From positions 63,177 to 127,176 of the forward strand of contig PLBY01000059.1 of assembly GCA_003134655.1 (NCBI GenBank): a stretch of DNA of 64,000 nucleotides, read 5' to 3'. This document shows, piece after piece, positions 6,403 through 15,210 of this stretch. The stretch is from Acidobacteriaceae bacterium. GTDB taxonomy: Bacteria; Acidobacteriota; Terriglobia; Terriglobales; Acidobacteriaceae. A program made the translations under genes and the position numbers. The notes below the pieces were generated by a model. It had not been told where the DNA came from and searched no databases. It saw only the letters and a list, made by a program, of their open reading frames with translations. Every line of letters starts with the position of its first letter. Within the stretch, counting starts at the first letter, position 1.

Positions 6403-7266
6403 ATGGAATCGATCACGCGATCTCTGTCTACGCAGGAAAGCAAAGTTATACTGGCGCTCACCGAAAAGCGGCAGCGTACCGCAACGCGCTCGGAGATCAT
6501 CGCCCTGCTCGGCGGCAGCGTCAAGGTAGCGGACCATGTGATAGAAGGCTTACGCCACAAGGGGTGGCTTGAACGGGCGACATGGGGAGAGTACCTCCTC
6601 ATACCACCTGAGCAGGGCCCGGACGCCCTCGGCGACAGCAATCTCCTCGCCCGCGCCAGCCGCATCGCCGATCCCTATTACATCGGCTTCGGCACTGCGG
6701 CCGCTCACTACGGTCTCACGACGCAGCACCGTAACGTCATCGTTGTTGTAACGCCCGTTCGCCTGCGCGCGCGCGAGGTCGGCGAGTCCCGCGTCCGAAT
6801 CGTCAATCCTTCACCGGACAAGTTTTTCGGCTTCGGACCTGTCGACGTGCTTGGCTACACGGTCATGATCTCCGATCGCGAAAAGACCGCCATCGACTGT
6901 ATCGACCGGCCGGCGCTCGCGGGCGGCGTCGGGGAAGCTGCCACCATTCTGGCTGCGGCAACCCGCCGCTTTGATTGGACAAAAGCTGCCAGCTACCTGG
7001 AGCGCATCGGCTCAGGCGCCCTTGTGCGGCGCTTTGGCTGGCTCGCCGACCATGTTCAGGCTGACATGCCCCCCGACATACGCCAACAGCTCATGTGTCT
7101 GATCGGTCAAAGCACCAGGGCCCGTCTCGGTCCCACGCACTTCCAAACCGTCCGCAACGCCATTGGCTACGACAAGACTTGGCGCATTTTCGTAAACGTG
7201 GCGCGCGAGGAACTGCACGACAGCACAGGCCTCGGCCGGCGCAAGAGTGTCAGGAAGGACTCCTGA
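6403..7266 (+). CDS. abiEi: AbiEi family antitoxin
   Basis: A 287-residue type IV antitoxin and transcriptional repressor. Residues 10-65 form a winged helix (TRSEIIALLGGSVKVADHVIEGL, then WLERATWGEYLLIP as the wing). The rest is the AbiEi C-terminal domain, recognisable from RIADPYYIGFGTAAAHYGLT (about 88-107) and DREKTAIDCIDRP (about 163-175). It counters the nucleotidyltransferase toxin encoded directly downstream and represses its own operon. The stop TGA shares its A with the toxin ATG, so translation is coupled. The palindromes before the gene are the likely binding sites. Confidence 0.9.
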   Translation: MESITRSLSTQESKVILALTEKRQRTATRSEIIALLGGSVKVADHVIEGLRHKGWLERATWGEYLLIPPEQGPDALGDSNLLARASRIADPYYIGFGTAAAHYGLTTQHRNVIVVVTPVRLRAREVGESRVRIVNPSPDKFFGFGPVDVLGYTVMISDREKTAIDCIDRPALAGGVGEAATILAAATRRFDWTKAASYLERIGSGALVRRFGWLADHVQADMPPDIRQQLMCLIGQSTRARLGPTHFQTVRNAIGYDKTWRIFVNVAREELHDSTGLGRRKSVRKDS

Positions 7267-8159
7267 TGCTCACGCAGGCACAGGTCCAGCGTTACTCCAA
7301 TGACTCCGGCCTTCGCGACATCATGATCGCGGAAAAGGAGGTCGTGCTGACCTTCCTCCTTCAGCTTCTCTCGGACCGCGGAATTCTGAACAGGCTGGCC
7401 TTCAAGGGCGGCACATGCCTCCGAAAGATATTCCTCGGTGCCCAGGGACGGTTCTCGACCGATCTGGATTTCACCGGTATCCAGGAACATGATCATCAAG
7501 ATGTGATCCTTGAAATGATGGCCGCGTTTGAACAGCCGTTTCACGGCATTCAATTCGGCATTCCGGACGGGAGCTACTACGAAACTCAGGACGGTCTTTC
7601 CTGGGGCGTCAACCCGACCTATTCCCACGAATGGAATCAAGGCGCCCCCGAAATCAAGCTTCAGATCAGCCGCCGCGAGACGCCGACTCGACCCCCGGAA
7701 GCTCGGGCGCAAATAGTTCAGACTTATTTCAGATTCCTGCCCTTCGCCCCCGCGGACATCGTCTGCCTGGCGCTGCCGGAGATTCTGGCCGAGAAAATAC
7801 GCGCCTCTTACCAGCGGAACAAGGCGCGCGACATCTACGATCTCGGCATGTTCGCCACCCGCCCCCTCGACCGTGATCTCATCCGCAGGCTTGTCGTACT
7901 CAAGCTATGGCAGGCCCGCGACACTTTCAATCCCGAGCGCCTGATACGGAAGTTTGAAGACGGCCGCGACTTCGACTGGGACGATCTGCGTCAGCTCATC
8001 AATCGGGTGATTGCTATCGACCGCGAAAGAATCACTGCCGACTGCGTCCGGGGCTTTGGATTTCTTGCGGAACTGACAGAGGATGAGCGCACGCTCTCCC
8101 GCGACCAGTACCAGCGGGAACACGAAGCAGCAGATCGATTGCGGGCAATCCCTGTGTAG
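7266..8159 (+). CDS. abiEii: AbiEii nucleotidyltransferase toxin
   Basis: A 297-residue DUF1814-type nucleotidyltransferase. The fold's signatures are present: KGGTCLRK (47-54) and the metal-binding pair in STDLDF (Asp66, Asp68). ILAEKIRASYQRNKARDIYDL (about 174-194) carries the basic and acidic residues of motifs III and IV. AbiEii/MenT-type toxins add nucleotides to tRNA acceptor ends or use GTP, and cause growth arrest or abortive infection. All key residues are intact, so the toxin looks functional and needs the upstream antitoxin. Confidence 0.92.
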   Translation: MLTQAQVQRYSNDSGLRDIMIAEKEVVLTFLLQLLSDRGILNRLAFKGGTCLRKIFLGAQGRFSTDLDFTGIQEHDHQDVILEMMAAFEQPFHGIQFGIPDGSYYETQDGLSWGVNPTYSHEWNQGAPEIKLQISRRETPTRPPEARAQIVQTYFRFLPFAPADIVCLALPEILAEKIRASYQRNKARDIYDLGMFATRPLDRDLIRRLVVLKLWQARDTFNPERLIRKFEDGRDFDWDDLRQLINRVIAIDRERITADCVRGFGFLAELTEDERTLSRDQYQREHEAADRLRAIPV

Positions 8160-8196
8160 TTTGTTGCTGAAAATACGCTTTCTTACGGAAGGTCGT

Positions 8197-8427
8197 CAGC
8201 AGATGTAATGACGCGCCTCGCGATGCCGAATCAGGGACTGGAACGTGGGCACAGGAATTGCCTTGTACGTTGCAAAACCTGCATTGTCAGCTTGAGCAAA
8301 GGCTTCTTCATCTTGTTCGGCAGCAAGCCACTTTCAACGGCATCGTGATCTCGGGCTCGTCATCTTTTTTACTGTCCTCTCTTTTTGAGAAGGGCTACTC
8401 TAGCCTCCCCCGTTGTTACCACCTCGC
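8197..8427 (-). pseudogene. Possible frameshifted small gene after the Res gene
   Basis: On the minus strand a frame overlapping the end of the Res gene reads VVTTGEARVALLKKRED, then SKKDDEPEITMPLKVA, and stops. A shifted frame then reads LAAEQDEEAFAQADNAG and continues to ...SLIRHREARHYIC before a TGA at 8197. The two halves look like one small protein broken by a frameshift near 8315-8330. I do not recognise the family. A very short reading frame could look this way by chance, so this is tentative. No other gene is seen between 8160 and 8400. Confidence 0.25.
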
Positions 8428-9722
8428 GCCACCGCTACGTCAAGCTCGGACCGAAAACCCGCCAGCCCTCCCTCCCGAAGCTTCTGAAAGAAAACGTTGT
8501 AGCTCTTGGGTGAAATCATGTTGAACTGATAGCGCGTCGGGATCTTCTCTTTTTCGAGCCAGTCGTTCAGCCGGTTGAAGTGCTCTGTAGCGTATTCATG
8601 CTTTTTGAGATTTTCAGCCCCAGGATCAGTGATCTCCTCGTCTCCCTTTACTTCGACGACGCAGACGCTGTCCCCCTGCTTGATGAAGAAGTCCGGGCTG
8701 AACTCTCCGCGCTTGGGCTTGTTACCCTTCTTCCATGCGTACTCAACCGAGTAGAAGCCCATCGGCGTGTTCTTCAGCCATGCGTCAATTTTCAGTGCGT
8801 TCTCGTGCTCAGTCAGTTCACGAACGAATTTCCGCTCAGGAGTGGCATCGGCAATAACGAGGTTCGCAGGCGTCTTAAAATCCACTGACTTTTCAACGCG
8901 AATTCGACCCCTGACGAAATCCTCGTCATCATCGTCCACTTCGCGGAAGAACTCCCTTTGCTCATCAACCAATGTCGATTCGCATCCGGGCGCATAGAAA
9001 ACAGTCTTCGATCCACGGCGCAGCTCTGCAGCACTGCAACTCTCGTCCTGCCGATCGCCGGTATTCATCCGCACCAACAACCTGGGCGACAGCTTGTAGA
9101 CAACACGCTTCGCCGACTTGCGCCGGAGGGTGCCAAGCGCTTGCCAGAACTTCTGGCGATTTTCGTCCGTGATCTTCCCGCTCTTGATTTTGGCGTGCTT
9201 TAGTGACGCCCTGACGATTTCCTCGCACTTCGCCAGCGGAAAGCGCTTCGCGTAGCTCGTACGATCATTCGGATCTGCGGCGTCTTTCGATTCCTCGTCA
9301 ATCGACTTGAGCTTCTGAAACATCTGCTCAGCGACTTCTTCGACCGTCCAAATCTTGTGCTGGATCGTAGTCTTAAACTTTACGTGCTCCCCGCTGACAG
9401 CCCGCTCAAACCCAACGGTCACATCCTCGGCCTCTATCTGCGTCGGGAGATCTACATAACCTTCTTCAAACAGCTTGTACTCGCCCTTTTTCGCGTACTC
9501 CGTCGTGTCCTCCAACCGCGTGTAGTCCAGATGGTGCAATTCAAAGTTGAAAGGCGATTCTCGATCAACCTTTGAGGACAACCGGCGCTCGATTTCAAGT
9601 ACCTCGTTCACCAGATGTTTGATCCGGCCTGACCACGCATCGTGATTGAAGACCGTCACTACTGGGCTCCTCACCTTTCCACCCATCCGGACGGCGCAGG
9701 CCGCGGCCGAGCACCTGCGCAA
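8400..9722 (-). CDS. Type III-like restriction subunit, C-terminal (nuclease) part
   Basis: This frame continues the helicase gene at 9595-10980 after a frameshift; homologous sequence begins at VVTVFNHDAWSGRI (from about 9663) and runs about 420 residues to the stop at 8400. It carries a PD-(D/E)xK nuclease core near the C-terminus: GEFSPDFFIK, then VCVVEVKGD, with Asp, Glu and Lys in place. In type III enzymes this part cuts DNA about 25 bases from the site when the Res helicase translocates. As sequenced, it would need re-initiation (for example the ATG at 9686) or ribosomal frameshifting to be made. A sequencing error, a recent mutation or phase variation are all possible. Confidence 0.75.
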   Translation of the reverse strand: MRRCSAAACAVRMGGKVRSPVVTVFNHDAWSGRIKHLVNEVLEIERRLSSKVDRESPFNFELHHLDYTRLEDTTEYAKKGEYKLFEEGYVDLPTQIEAEDVTVGFERAVSGEHVKFKTTIQHKIWTVEEVAEQMFQKLKSIDEESKDAADPNDRTSYAKRFPLAKCEEIVRASLKHAKIKSGKITDENRQKFWQALGTLRRKSAKRVVYKLSPRLLVRMNTGDRQDESCSAAELRRGSKTVFYAPGCESTLVDEQREFFREVDDDDEDFVRGRIRVEKSVDFKTPANLVIADATPERKFVRELTEHENALKIDAWLKNTPMGFYSVEYAWKKGNKPKRGEFSPDFFIKQGDSVCVVEVKGDEEITDPGAENLKKHEYATEHFNRLNDWLEKEKIPTRYQFNMISPKSYNVFFQKLREGGLAGFRSELDVAVARGGNNGGG

Positions 9723-10980
9723 TCAGGAGCTTGCTGTTGAACGCGCGCTCCTCATGCGGCACGATCTGAAACACATTTTTAACGTCCCAGCCCTCGTTCA
9801 GCATTGAGACCGACACGATCCACTCAACCTTGCTCGCCGAGCTATCCACTGTCCGCAGCTTAGCCACGTTTGCCTCGTGCTTCGCCGCTGAGGTGACACA
9901 AAGAACCTTCGCCTCGGCCTGCTCCGCCTCGATCCGCTCCCATTCCTGCAGGAAGCCCTGTAGTTCTTCGGCGACCCGCTCCGCGTCAACAATGGCTTTC
10001 GTCACGATGATGGTCACCGGGCGAATGCCGCGTGACTTGAGTCTCTTCTTCCAGTCTTTGTGCCGGTTGTAAATGAGCTGCCATTTTTCCTCGGGGTTCT
10101 CCGCAGCGGCCGGCAGCTCGTCTACGTACTCCACTTTCTTGACGAAGTTCTGCTCGATAGCTTCCCGAAGCGAGTAGCGATGAACAACATCTGTGAAATA
10201 GTCGTCCCCCACATAGCAAGTGCCTGACACGCCGACGACGAACTGAAACCCGTACTCCGGATCGCGGAGAAACTCTTTCCATTTTTTCGAGTTCGCTCCC
10301 GTCTCATTGGCAACATGGTGGGCCTCGTCATTGAGCACCGCGACCCGTGCCCCCTTGCCTCGGAGACTATCCCGGATAGAAGATTTCACGTTCTTCAGGA
10401 TGGCGTGGTAGTTTTCTACGCAGATCGAACCGTCTACGATACTTTCGGATGCGTTGATGATCCTCGGCGTGGCAATCCTGGCGCCTGGTGGGAGCGCGTC
10501 TCGCAGGTCACTTTTTCCGGCGAGTTCTTCCCTAAACTTTTTTAGGAGGCCATACTCTATCGTGTTCGACGGACACAGAACGAGCACCCGATCCACAGCG
10601 CCTTCGGCCAGCAAAATCGCGGCAATTCCGTATAGCACGTAGCTCTTGCCGGTCCCGGTAGCCTGATCCAAAGAGCAGCTCAGTTGATCCGGCAGCTGAA
10701 GCTGGCGCTCCATTGCCGTCCACGAGCCGTAACGCTCTTGCAACTCTGTGTTCTGCTCGAAATTCTCCGTCGCCAGGGAGCGAACGTCCAAGTACTTACC
10801 CCCCAGCAGATATCGCAGTGTCGTTCGAATTGCGTCTTTCTGGTATTCCCGATACCCGCACAGCTCATCCAAAAAACCTTCGTACTTCGACTCGTCCCAC
10901 TTCGCCGGGTCAATATTGTCGGAGACCTTCAGAACAAGGTCTTCGTTTCGAAATGTGCGGCGATCACCCCTGGTGCTCAA
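9595..10980 (-). CDS. Type III-like restriction subunit, N-terminal (helicase) part, frameshifted
   Basis: A superfamily 2 helicase domain: Walker A QATGTGKSY, motif II DEAHH, motif III VGVSGT, and motifs V-VI SMLNEGWDVKNVFQIVP and QVLGRGLRRPDGW. Right after motif VI the frame leaves the family sequence. The homologous continuation is one base away at CCC|A|GTAGTG (plus strand 9663-9666), consistent with one extra base. The in-frame text then runs to a stop at 9595. I place the start at TTG 10980, with GAGGAAG 7 bases upstream, rather than at 11058, because this removes a low-quality basic leader and leaves only 4 bases after the Mod stop. It is the motor subunit of the restriction enzyme paired with the methyltransferase upstream. 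Confidence 0.8.
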   Translation of the reverse strand: MSTRGDRRTFRNEDLVLKVSDNIDPAKWDESKYEGFLDELCGYREYQKDAIRTTLRYLLGGKYLDVRSLATENFEQNTELQERYGSWTAMERQLQLPDQLSCSLDQATGTGKSYVLYGIAAILLAEGAVDRVLVLCPSNTIEYGLLKKFREELAGKSDLRDALPPGARIATPRIINASESIVDGSICVENYHAILKNVKSSIRDSLRGKGARVAVLNDEAHHVANETGANSKKWKEFLRDPEYGFQFVVGVSGTCYVGDDYFTDVVHRYSLREAIEQNFVKKVEYVDELPAAAENPEEKWQLIYNRHKDWKKRLKSRGIRPVTIIVTKAIVDAERVAEELQGFLQEWERIEAEQAEAKVLCVTSAAKHEANVAKLRTVDSSASKVEWIVSVSMLNEGWDVKNVFQIVPHEERAFNSKLLIAQVLGRGLRRPDGWKGEEPSSDGLQSRCVVRPDQTSGERGT

Positions 10981-10984
10981 TTGT

Positions 10985-13048
10985 CTACTTCCTCTTCCCC
11001 TTCTTACTCTTCTTCCTGTTGGTGGGTGTCTCCGCTGCATTTGCTTTACCGCCACCACCGAACCTTTTGCCCGGAATCACCTCACGTGCCTCGTTGCCAT
11101 AGATATCCACGAACACCACCATGACCTGGTTGCCGATCGCTTCGACAGGGAAGCGCACTTCCCAACCCGTTTGTTCAATGGCCTCCGCATAGAAGACCGC
11201 GTCCAAATCAAACACGTCGCTCTCACTATCGAAGTCGTAGTCGAGCATCACCATCGACAATGTTTCCCGGTTTCCTTTCTTCCGCACCGGCTCGCGCACT
11301 ACCGCTTCACTCTTGAAGGTCTTAACCCTGATGAAGCCTTCCTCGATCAGTTCGCCTTCTCGCTTGTTCACACCGGCTTCATACTCCAGCTCTGGCCGGC
11401 GGACAAAATCGAAACCCACCGCATCCACTGTATCGTTCACGGCCAGCTCGTCGGCGGGTTGCTTGAGCGCCGCGAATTCCCGCTGGTGCAACTCGTGGAT
11501 AATGGAATACGGAATACGCAACGCGTAGTAGCGAACGCCGTCTAAAGTCAGGTAGTCCTGCTGGAAGTCGAACACTAGCGCGGGGGCAATGATGAACATC
11601 CGGCTTCCAACCTTGGAACCCAACGCCTCTTGTAAGCTGTGGACAGTCTCTTCGTCGATGCGAACGCCCGGCTGCTTCTGGTGGTTGAAAACCAGCACGC
11701 TTGCGCCCTTGAGGTAACCATCGAGGTGAATGCCGCCGATCTTGTGCGGCTCGTCGCGGCACTGAAAGAGTTGCAGGGCGAAAAAGCGCCAAGCGTCCCA
11801 CTGCAACTCCTTGAGCTTGCTAAAGTCATACAGACCGGCATTGTACAGATCAAATGGTTTAGGTGTGAGCGGGGCACTCCTAGTACCGATGTCTTTGCGC
11901 AAATTAAGCATCCGCTTCTGTACCGTGTAGATCGATAGCTTTCCGCAATCGATCCCAACCCATCTACGGTTATTCATCTCTGCAACGGCGCAAGTCGTTC
12001 CGGACCCTGCAAAGGCATCGAGTACGAGATCGCCTTCGACCGTTGACGCTCTTACGATCCGTTCCACCAACGAAGCGGGCTTCTGGGTGGGATATCCAGT
12101 TCTTTCCGGATGGTTGCCGCGTAAGAACTGTAAGTCAGACCATACATCACTCAGTGGTCGTCCCTGTGAAATGATTTCGTCAACATATCTCTTGTATGGC
12201 TCTTGCCCGGCGGATTGCGCGCGAGTTTCCCACACCCATTCTTTGCCATTTTTGTCGCGATGAACTTTTCTTCGTAGACCTTTCAACCTGTCCGCCTTAT
12301 CGTAGGGCACGGCAACCTGCGCCATCCTTATCGCGGAGGCACTCGACCGCGCGTAAAACAGAATCGTCTCGTGCTTTGCGTTGAACTTGGTATTGATGTG
12401 CATTTCCCGACCGGGATAGTGCCAAATGATTTCGTTACGAAAGTTATTGTCTCCAAAAACCTCATCCATCACGACTTTGATGTAGTGAGCTTTTTTCCAG
12501 TCCAGGTGCACGTAGATGGCTCCATCCGGCGCAAGAAGCTCACGCAACAGGATTAGCCTTTTGCGGAGAAACTCCACAAATCGGGCACCAGTCACCTTGT
12601 CTTGATATGCTTTCTGTTCGTCTGCCCCTTGAAATTCCTGCATCGTGGCAAAGGGAGGATCGATATAGATAAGCCTGACACCTTCCGTGCCGTCGCCATT
12701 GCATAGCGCCCCCGCACGTTTCATCTCAAGAAGGGTCTTCATGACCTGCAGGTTGTCGCCAAAGATCAGCATGTTGTGCCAGCTATCGCCGTTCTTCCCA
12801 AACGTACGAACCTTCTGGAGCGGCACCGCCAGGGTATTGGCGATGATGTCTTCCTCGCGTTCCTTGCCGTGATAGACGAGTTCGTATTCGCGCTTTTCCG
12901 GCGGGAAAAGGATGCGTGCCCACTCCGGGGAAATCTCCTCGCCACTTTGTAGCGAGCGGATAAGCTCCTGTCGTTGTTCTTCATTCATGGCACTTGCCTT
13001 ACTCTCTTCGGCCTTCTGCACGATCTTGAGTTTTGCACTACTGCTCAT
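10985..13048 (-). CDS. Type III-like DNA methyltransferase (Mod)
   Basis: A 687-residue DNA adenine/cytosine-N4 methyltransferase of the beta arrangement. Motif IV is DPPF (130-133), preceded by NMLIFGDNLQVM, and motif I DAFAGSGTT (344-352) comes later. The region between them, about 210 residues, includes the target-recognition part. YPTQKPASLVERIV (319-332) is the usual motif X neighbour. It methylates the host's recognition sites and supplies specificity to the Res subunit. Residues 1-90 (SSAKLKIVQKAEES, EQRQELIRSLQSGEEISPEWARILFPPEKREYEL) match the leader common in Mod proteins that pair with SF2/PD-ExK Res subunits. The Mod stop is 4 bases before the chosen Res start, so the two form an operon. 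The C-terminus ends in a Lys-rich tail. Confidence 0.9.
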   Translation of the reverse strand: MSSSAKLKIVQKAEESKASAMNEEQRQELIRSLQSGEEISPEWARILFPPEKREYELVYHGKEREEDIIANTLAVPLQKVRTFGKNGDSWHNMLIFGDNLQVMKTLLEMKRAGALCNGDGTEGVRLIYIDPPFATMQEFQGADEQKAYQDKVTGARFVEFLRKRLILLRELLAPDGAIYVHLDWKKAHYIKVVMDEVFGDNNFRNEIIWHYPGREMHINTKFNAKHETILFYARSSASAIRMAQVAVPYDKADRLKGLRRKVHRDKNGKEWVWETRAQSAGQEPYKRYVDEIISQGRPLSDVWSDLQFLRGNHPERTGYPTQKPASLVERIVRASTVEGDLVLDAFAGSGTTCAVAEMNNRRWVGIDCGKLSIYTVQKRMLNLRKDIGTRSAPLTPKPFDLYNAGLYDFSKLKELQWDAWRFFALQLFQCRDEPHKIGGIHLDGYLKGASVLVFNHQKQPGVRIDEETVHSLQEALGSKVGSRMFIIAPALVFDFQQDYLTLDGVRYYALRIPYSIIHELHQREFAALKQPADELAVNDTVDAVGFDFVRRPELEYEAGVNKREGELIEEGFIRVKTFKSEAVVREPVRKKGNRETLSMVMLDYDFDSESDVFDLDAVFYAEAIEQTGWEVRFPVEAIGNQVMVVFVDIYGNEAREVIPGKRFGGGGKANAAETPTNRKKSKKGKRK

Positions 13049-13148
13049 CCCTTGCTCTCTCTCTTGAATGTTCCCCCGACCACGGGCTCTGATTCAGCGA
13101 TGCCGCTTCTTCGCTTTGCTTTTTCCCAGTGCGGGCCTGCTTGCCGTC

Positions 13149-13211
13149 CTAGACCGCCTTCTGTTCCAGAAGAAATTTCTCGATGGCGTCGCCTGGCTTT
13201 TCTTCCGGCAT
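13149..13211 (-). CDS. Possible 20-residue micro-ORF or truncated gene start
   Basis: ATG with a good ribosome site (GGAGAG, 5 bases upstream) opens a 20-codon frame, MPEEKPGDAIEKFLLEQKAV, then TAG. The composition looks like the N-terminus of a real soluble protein. It lies 101 bases upstream of the Mod start on the same strand, so it could be a leader peptide or the truncated remnant of another gene. No homology is claimed. Confidence 0.25.
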   Translation of the reverse strand: MPEEKPGDAIEKFLLEQKAV

Positions 13212-13811
13212 GATGACTCTCCATTCTAGGCCACGTTGTCAAGGCTGGGCGAAGGCGAACGCGGCTTTCTTATCGTCTACGCCAACGGCATTTTCCCCGC
13301 CTTAGTCCTTCTGTTTCTGCCCACTCCTCCACCGAGTTTTTCTCCCCTTCATCCCTCGGACTCTTTCAGGCCTTTTCCCAGAGCCGTGCTCCCCGTCAAG
13401 GGTCTGCCGATGAACTCCGGCTGCGCCTCCGCCCTGTGACGGGTCCGCTCGACTCTTAAACCCGGCCTCCATTCCGAGAGATTTCGGAAATAAAAAATTG
13501 TCAATGGGGGAAAACACCCGGATAACATCCGCCTCGATAAATCCGCTCCCGCAAGGAACCCACTTCGGCATGCTTTACGCTTTCTTTCAGTTTCTCTCCT
13601 CTCCCAGAAAAGCGCATTTGCGTCCTTGCCGCAAGGATTTGAGGCGGTCACATTATAGTTGGGGACGTTTCTATCTTCTGGAATGCGAGCCATCCCGCAG
13701 GCTAGTAGAATTTAGTTATGTACATATTTTCATTATTTCACCATTAATTCTGCCATATTTTTCTGCTACTACTAAAAGACGTAGAACGTAACAACAAGGA
13801 GTGCGCTGTGC
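13212..13811. other. Intergenic stretch without a supported gene
   Basis: About 600 bases with only short, unconvincing frames. The last 120 bases before the pilin-like gene (about 13690-13800) are markedly AT-rich compared with the rest of the window. They end in AAGGAG 10 bases before the ATG at 13812, so they probably hold that gene's promoter. The abrupt change in composition fits a junction between acquired segments. Confidence 0.4.
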
Positions 13812-14601
13812 ATGTTACCCCCCCTCTTAAATTTCCGTAAGATAACTGCTCAGCGCGGCAACGCCCTGTTCCTGATCCTGATCGCGGTGGCGCTGTTCGC
13901 CGCGCTGTCCTACGCCATCACGCAATCGGGCCGCGGCGGCGGCACAGCCACTAAGGAGCAGAACTCGGTCATCGCGGCGTCGGCCGTCGAATATCCGGCC
14001 ACCCTGCGCACGGTCATCATGCGCATGATCATTGCGGGATCGCCGGGCCAGGGCAGTGGTACCGCTGTCAGCCTTGCGTGGCCGGGAACCGGACAGACCT
14101 ACCAGGTGTTCGACCCCGCCGGCGGCGCCTGGACGGCTTCCGCTCCGCCTTCGGGCGTTGCGGTGAACGTGAACTGGATCTACATCGACGCCAACAGTGC
14201 GACGACCGGATTTTTCGTGCAGGGTATCGGCACGGATAGCTTCGGCGCGTTCTCTCTGGCTTCCCGTGAAGTGCTGGCCGTGCTGACGAGTTGTCCGGCC
14301 GCGCACGTGACCGCAACCGGTCAGGGCTGCAACTCGCCCATCCCCTCCAACACCACTCTGTCGCTGGCGCAATGCGAGGCGATCAACATCGGGCTGGGCC
14401 AGGCTTCTCCCGGCACGCCCAGGCCTTCCTAACGTTGCACCGGTCTGGACGCCAACGACCGGCGTCCAGGGGGCGTCGATAAACGTCGGTACGGTCAACA
14501 GTCTGGCCGGAGCCGGGATTTCTGGCGTGCCTTTCCAATGCATCACCGTCGCCGTCCTCACGACCACCTATGCCTATTATCACGTGCTGGTCGAAAACTA
14601 G
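13812..14601 (+). pseudogene. Pilin-like secreted/membrane protein gene with frameshift
   Basis: The first frame encodes 206 residues. A basic leader is followed by RGNALFLILIAVALFAALSY, a single long hydrophobic helix typical of pilin-like proteins, then ITQSGRGGG and a Gly/Thr/Ser-rich exterior part with several Cys. It stops at 14432. The +1-shifted frame continues smoothly with GLPNVAPVWTPTTGVQGAS, then INVGTVNSLAGAG..., and ends HVLVEN at 14601. Removing one C from the CCC at 14418-14420 joins both halves into one 262-residue protein. The family resembles pilin-like proteins annotated mainly in Alphaproteobacteria and conjugative elements (recollection), hinting at transfer. It is either a real inactivation or a single-base sequence error. 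Confidence 0.7.
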
Positions 14602-14915
14602 ATGAACAGCAGGGGGAGGATGGACGATTTTTGTTCATATGCTGACCGGCAAAGTGATGGAAAGAATCCGATGGCTCACTTTCCCGCTCGCGGAGGGAGA
14701 ACGGGTCATTTCAATGTTTATCGGATTCTCATTTGAAACGGTTCTGTAGAGGTCGTGGGATCGGCAACTTGTCGCGGAGGCTTCGCGCTCTCACAAGGTT
14801 ATTCGTTATGTTCAGCGGGCTTCGCGGCCTCTCAAAACTTACACATATACTTGCACAGTCTGAGCAAGTCTGGAAATAAGACCAGTGTTAGCAATAACTT
14901 ACGAGCATAGTAAAA
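14602..14915. other. Non-coding spacer before the tRNA fragment
   Basis: About 310 bases without a supported gene. The part from 14820 to 14915 is AT-rich. No integrase remnant could be recognised. Confidence 0.4.
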
Positions 14916-14975
14916 GGACTTAAAATCCGCAGGTCCGAAAGGACTGTGGGGGTTCGATTCCCCCTCCCGGCACCA
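14916..14975 (+). pseudogene. 3' fragment of an intron-less tRNA-Leu(UAA); candidate att site
   Basis: The fragment begins at GGACTTAAAATCCGC, an intact UAA anticodon loop with part of both stem strands. It continues through a class II variable arm (GGTCC-GAAA-GGACT), the T arm GGGGG-TTCGATT-CCCCC, the acceptor strand CCCGGC, A and CCA at 14973-14975. No matching 5' half (GCCGGG, D arm) is found upstream, so it cannot be a functional tRNA. It is in the same orientation as the intact tRNA-Leu(UAA) 3' exon at 223-277 and shares the 12 bases AAAATCCGCAGG with it. This geometry is that of an island inserted at a tRNA gene. The variable arm and acceptor differ, so the two are not simple duplicates. 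Confidence 0.75.
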
Positions 14976-15210
14976 CACCTCTGAGCGCACTCCTCCTGCG
15001 CACGATAAGCTCACCGCCGACAGCTTTGCGATCGACATCGAAACGGCCCCGTCCACATCGTCGCTTCGAGAGGTCGGCAACCTGAATTGATTTCGTCTCA
15101 CAGCGGGTTCAGTTCGTAGTTCCGTGTGCGCTACCTGAACGCACAAAGGGTGGCAGGTGCGGTTGGGCCGCGCTGCCACCCTTCTTACTACGCTTGTACT
15201 CTCGGACCGG

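Noticed and set aside
10985..11058. Res start at 11058
   Set aside because: It overlaps the Mod end by 24 codons and adds an Arg-rich leader; TTG 10980 has a good ribosome site and the family sequence follows.
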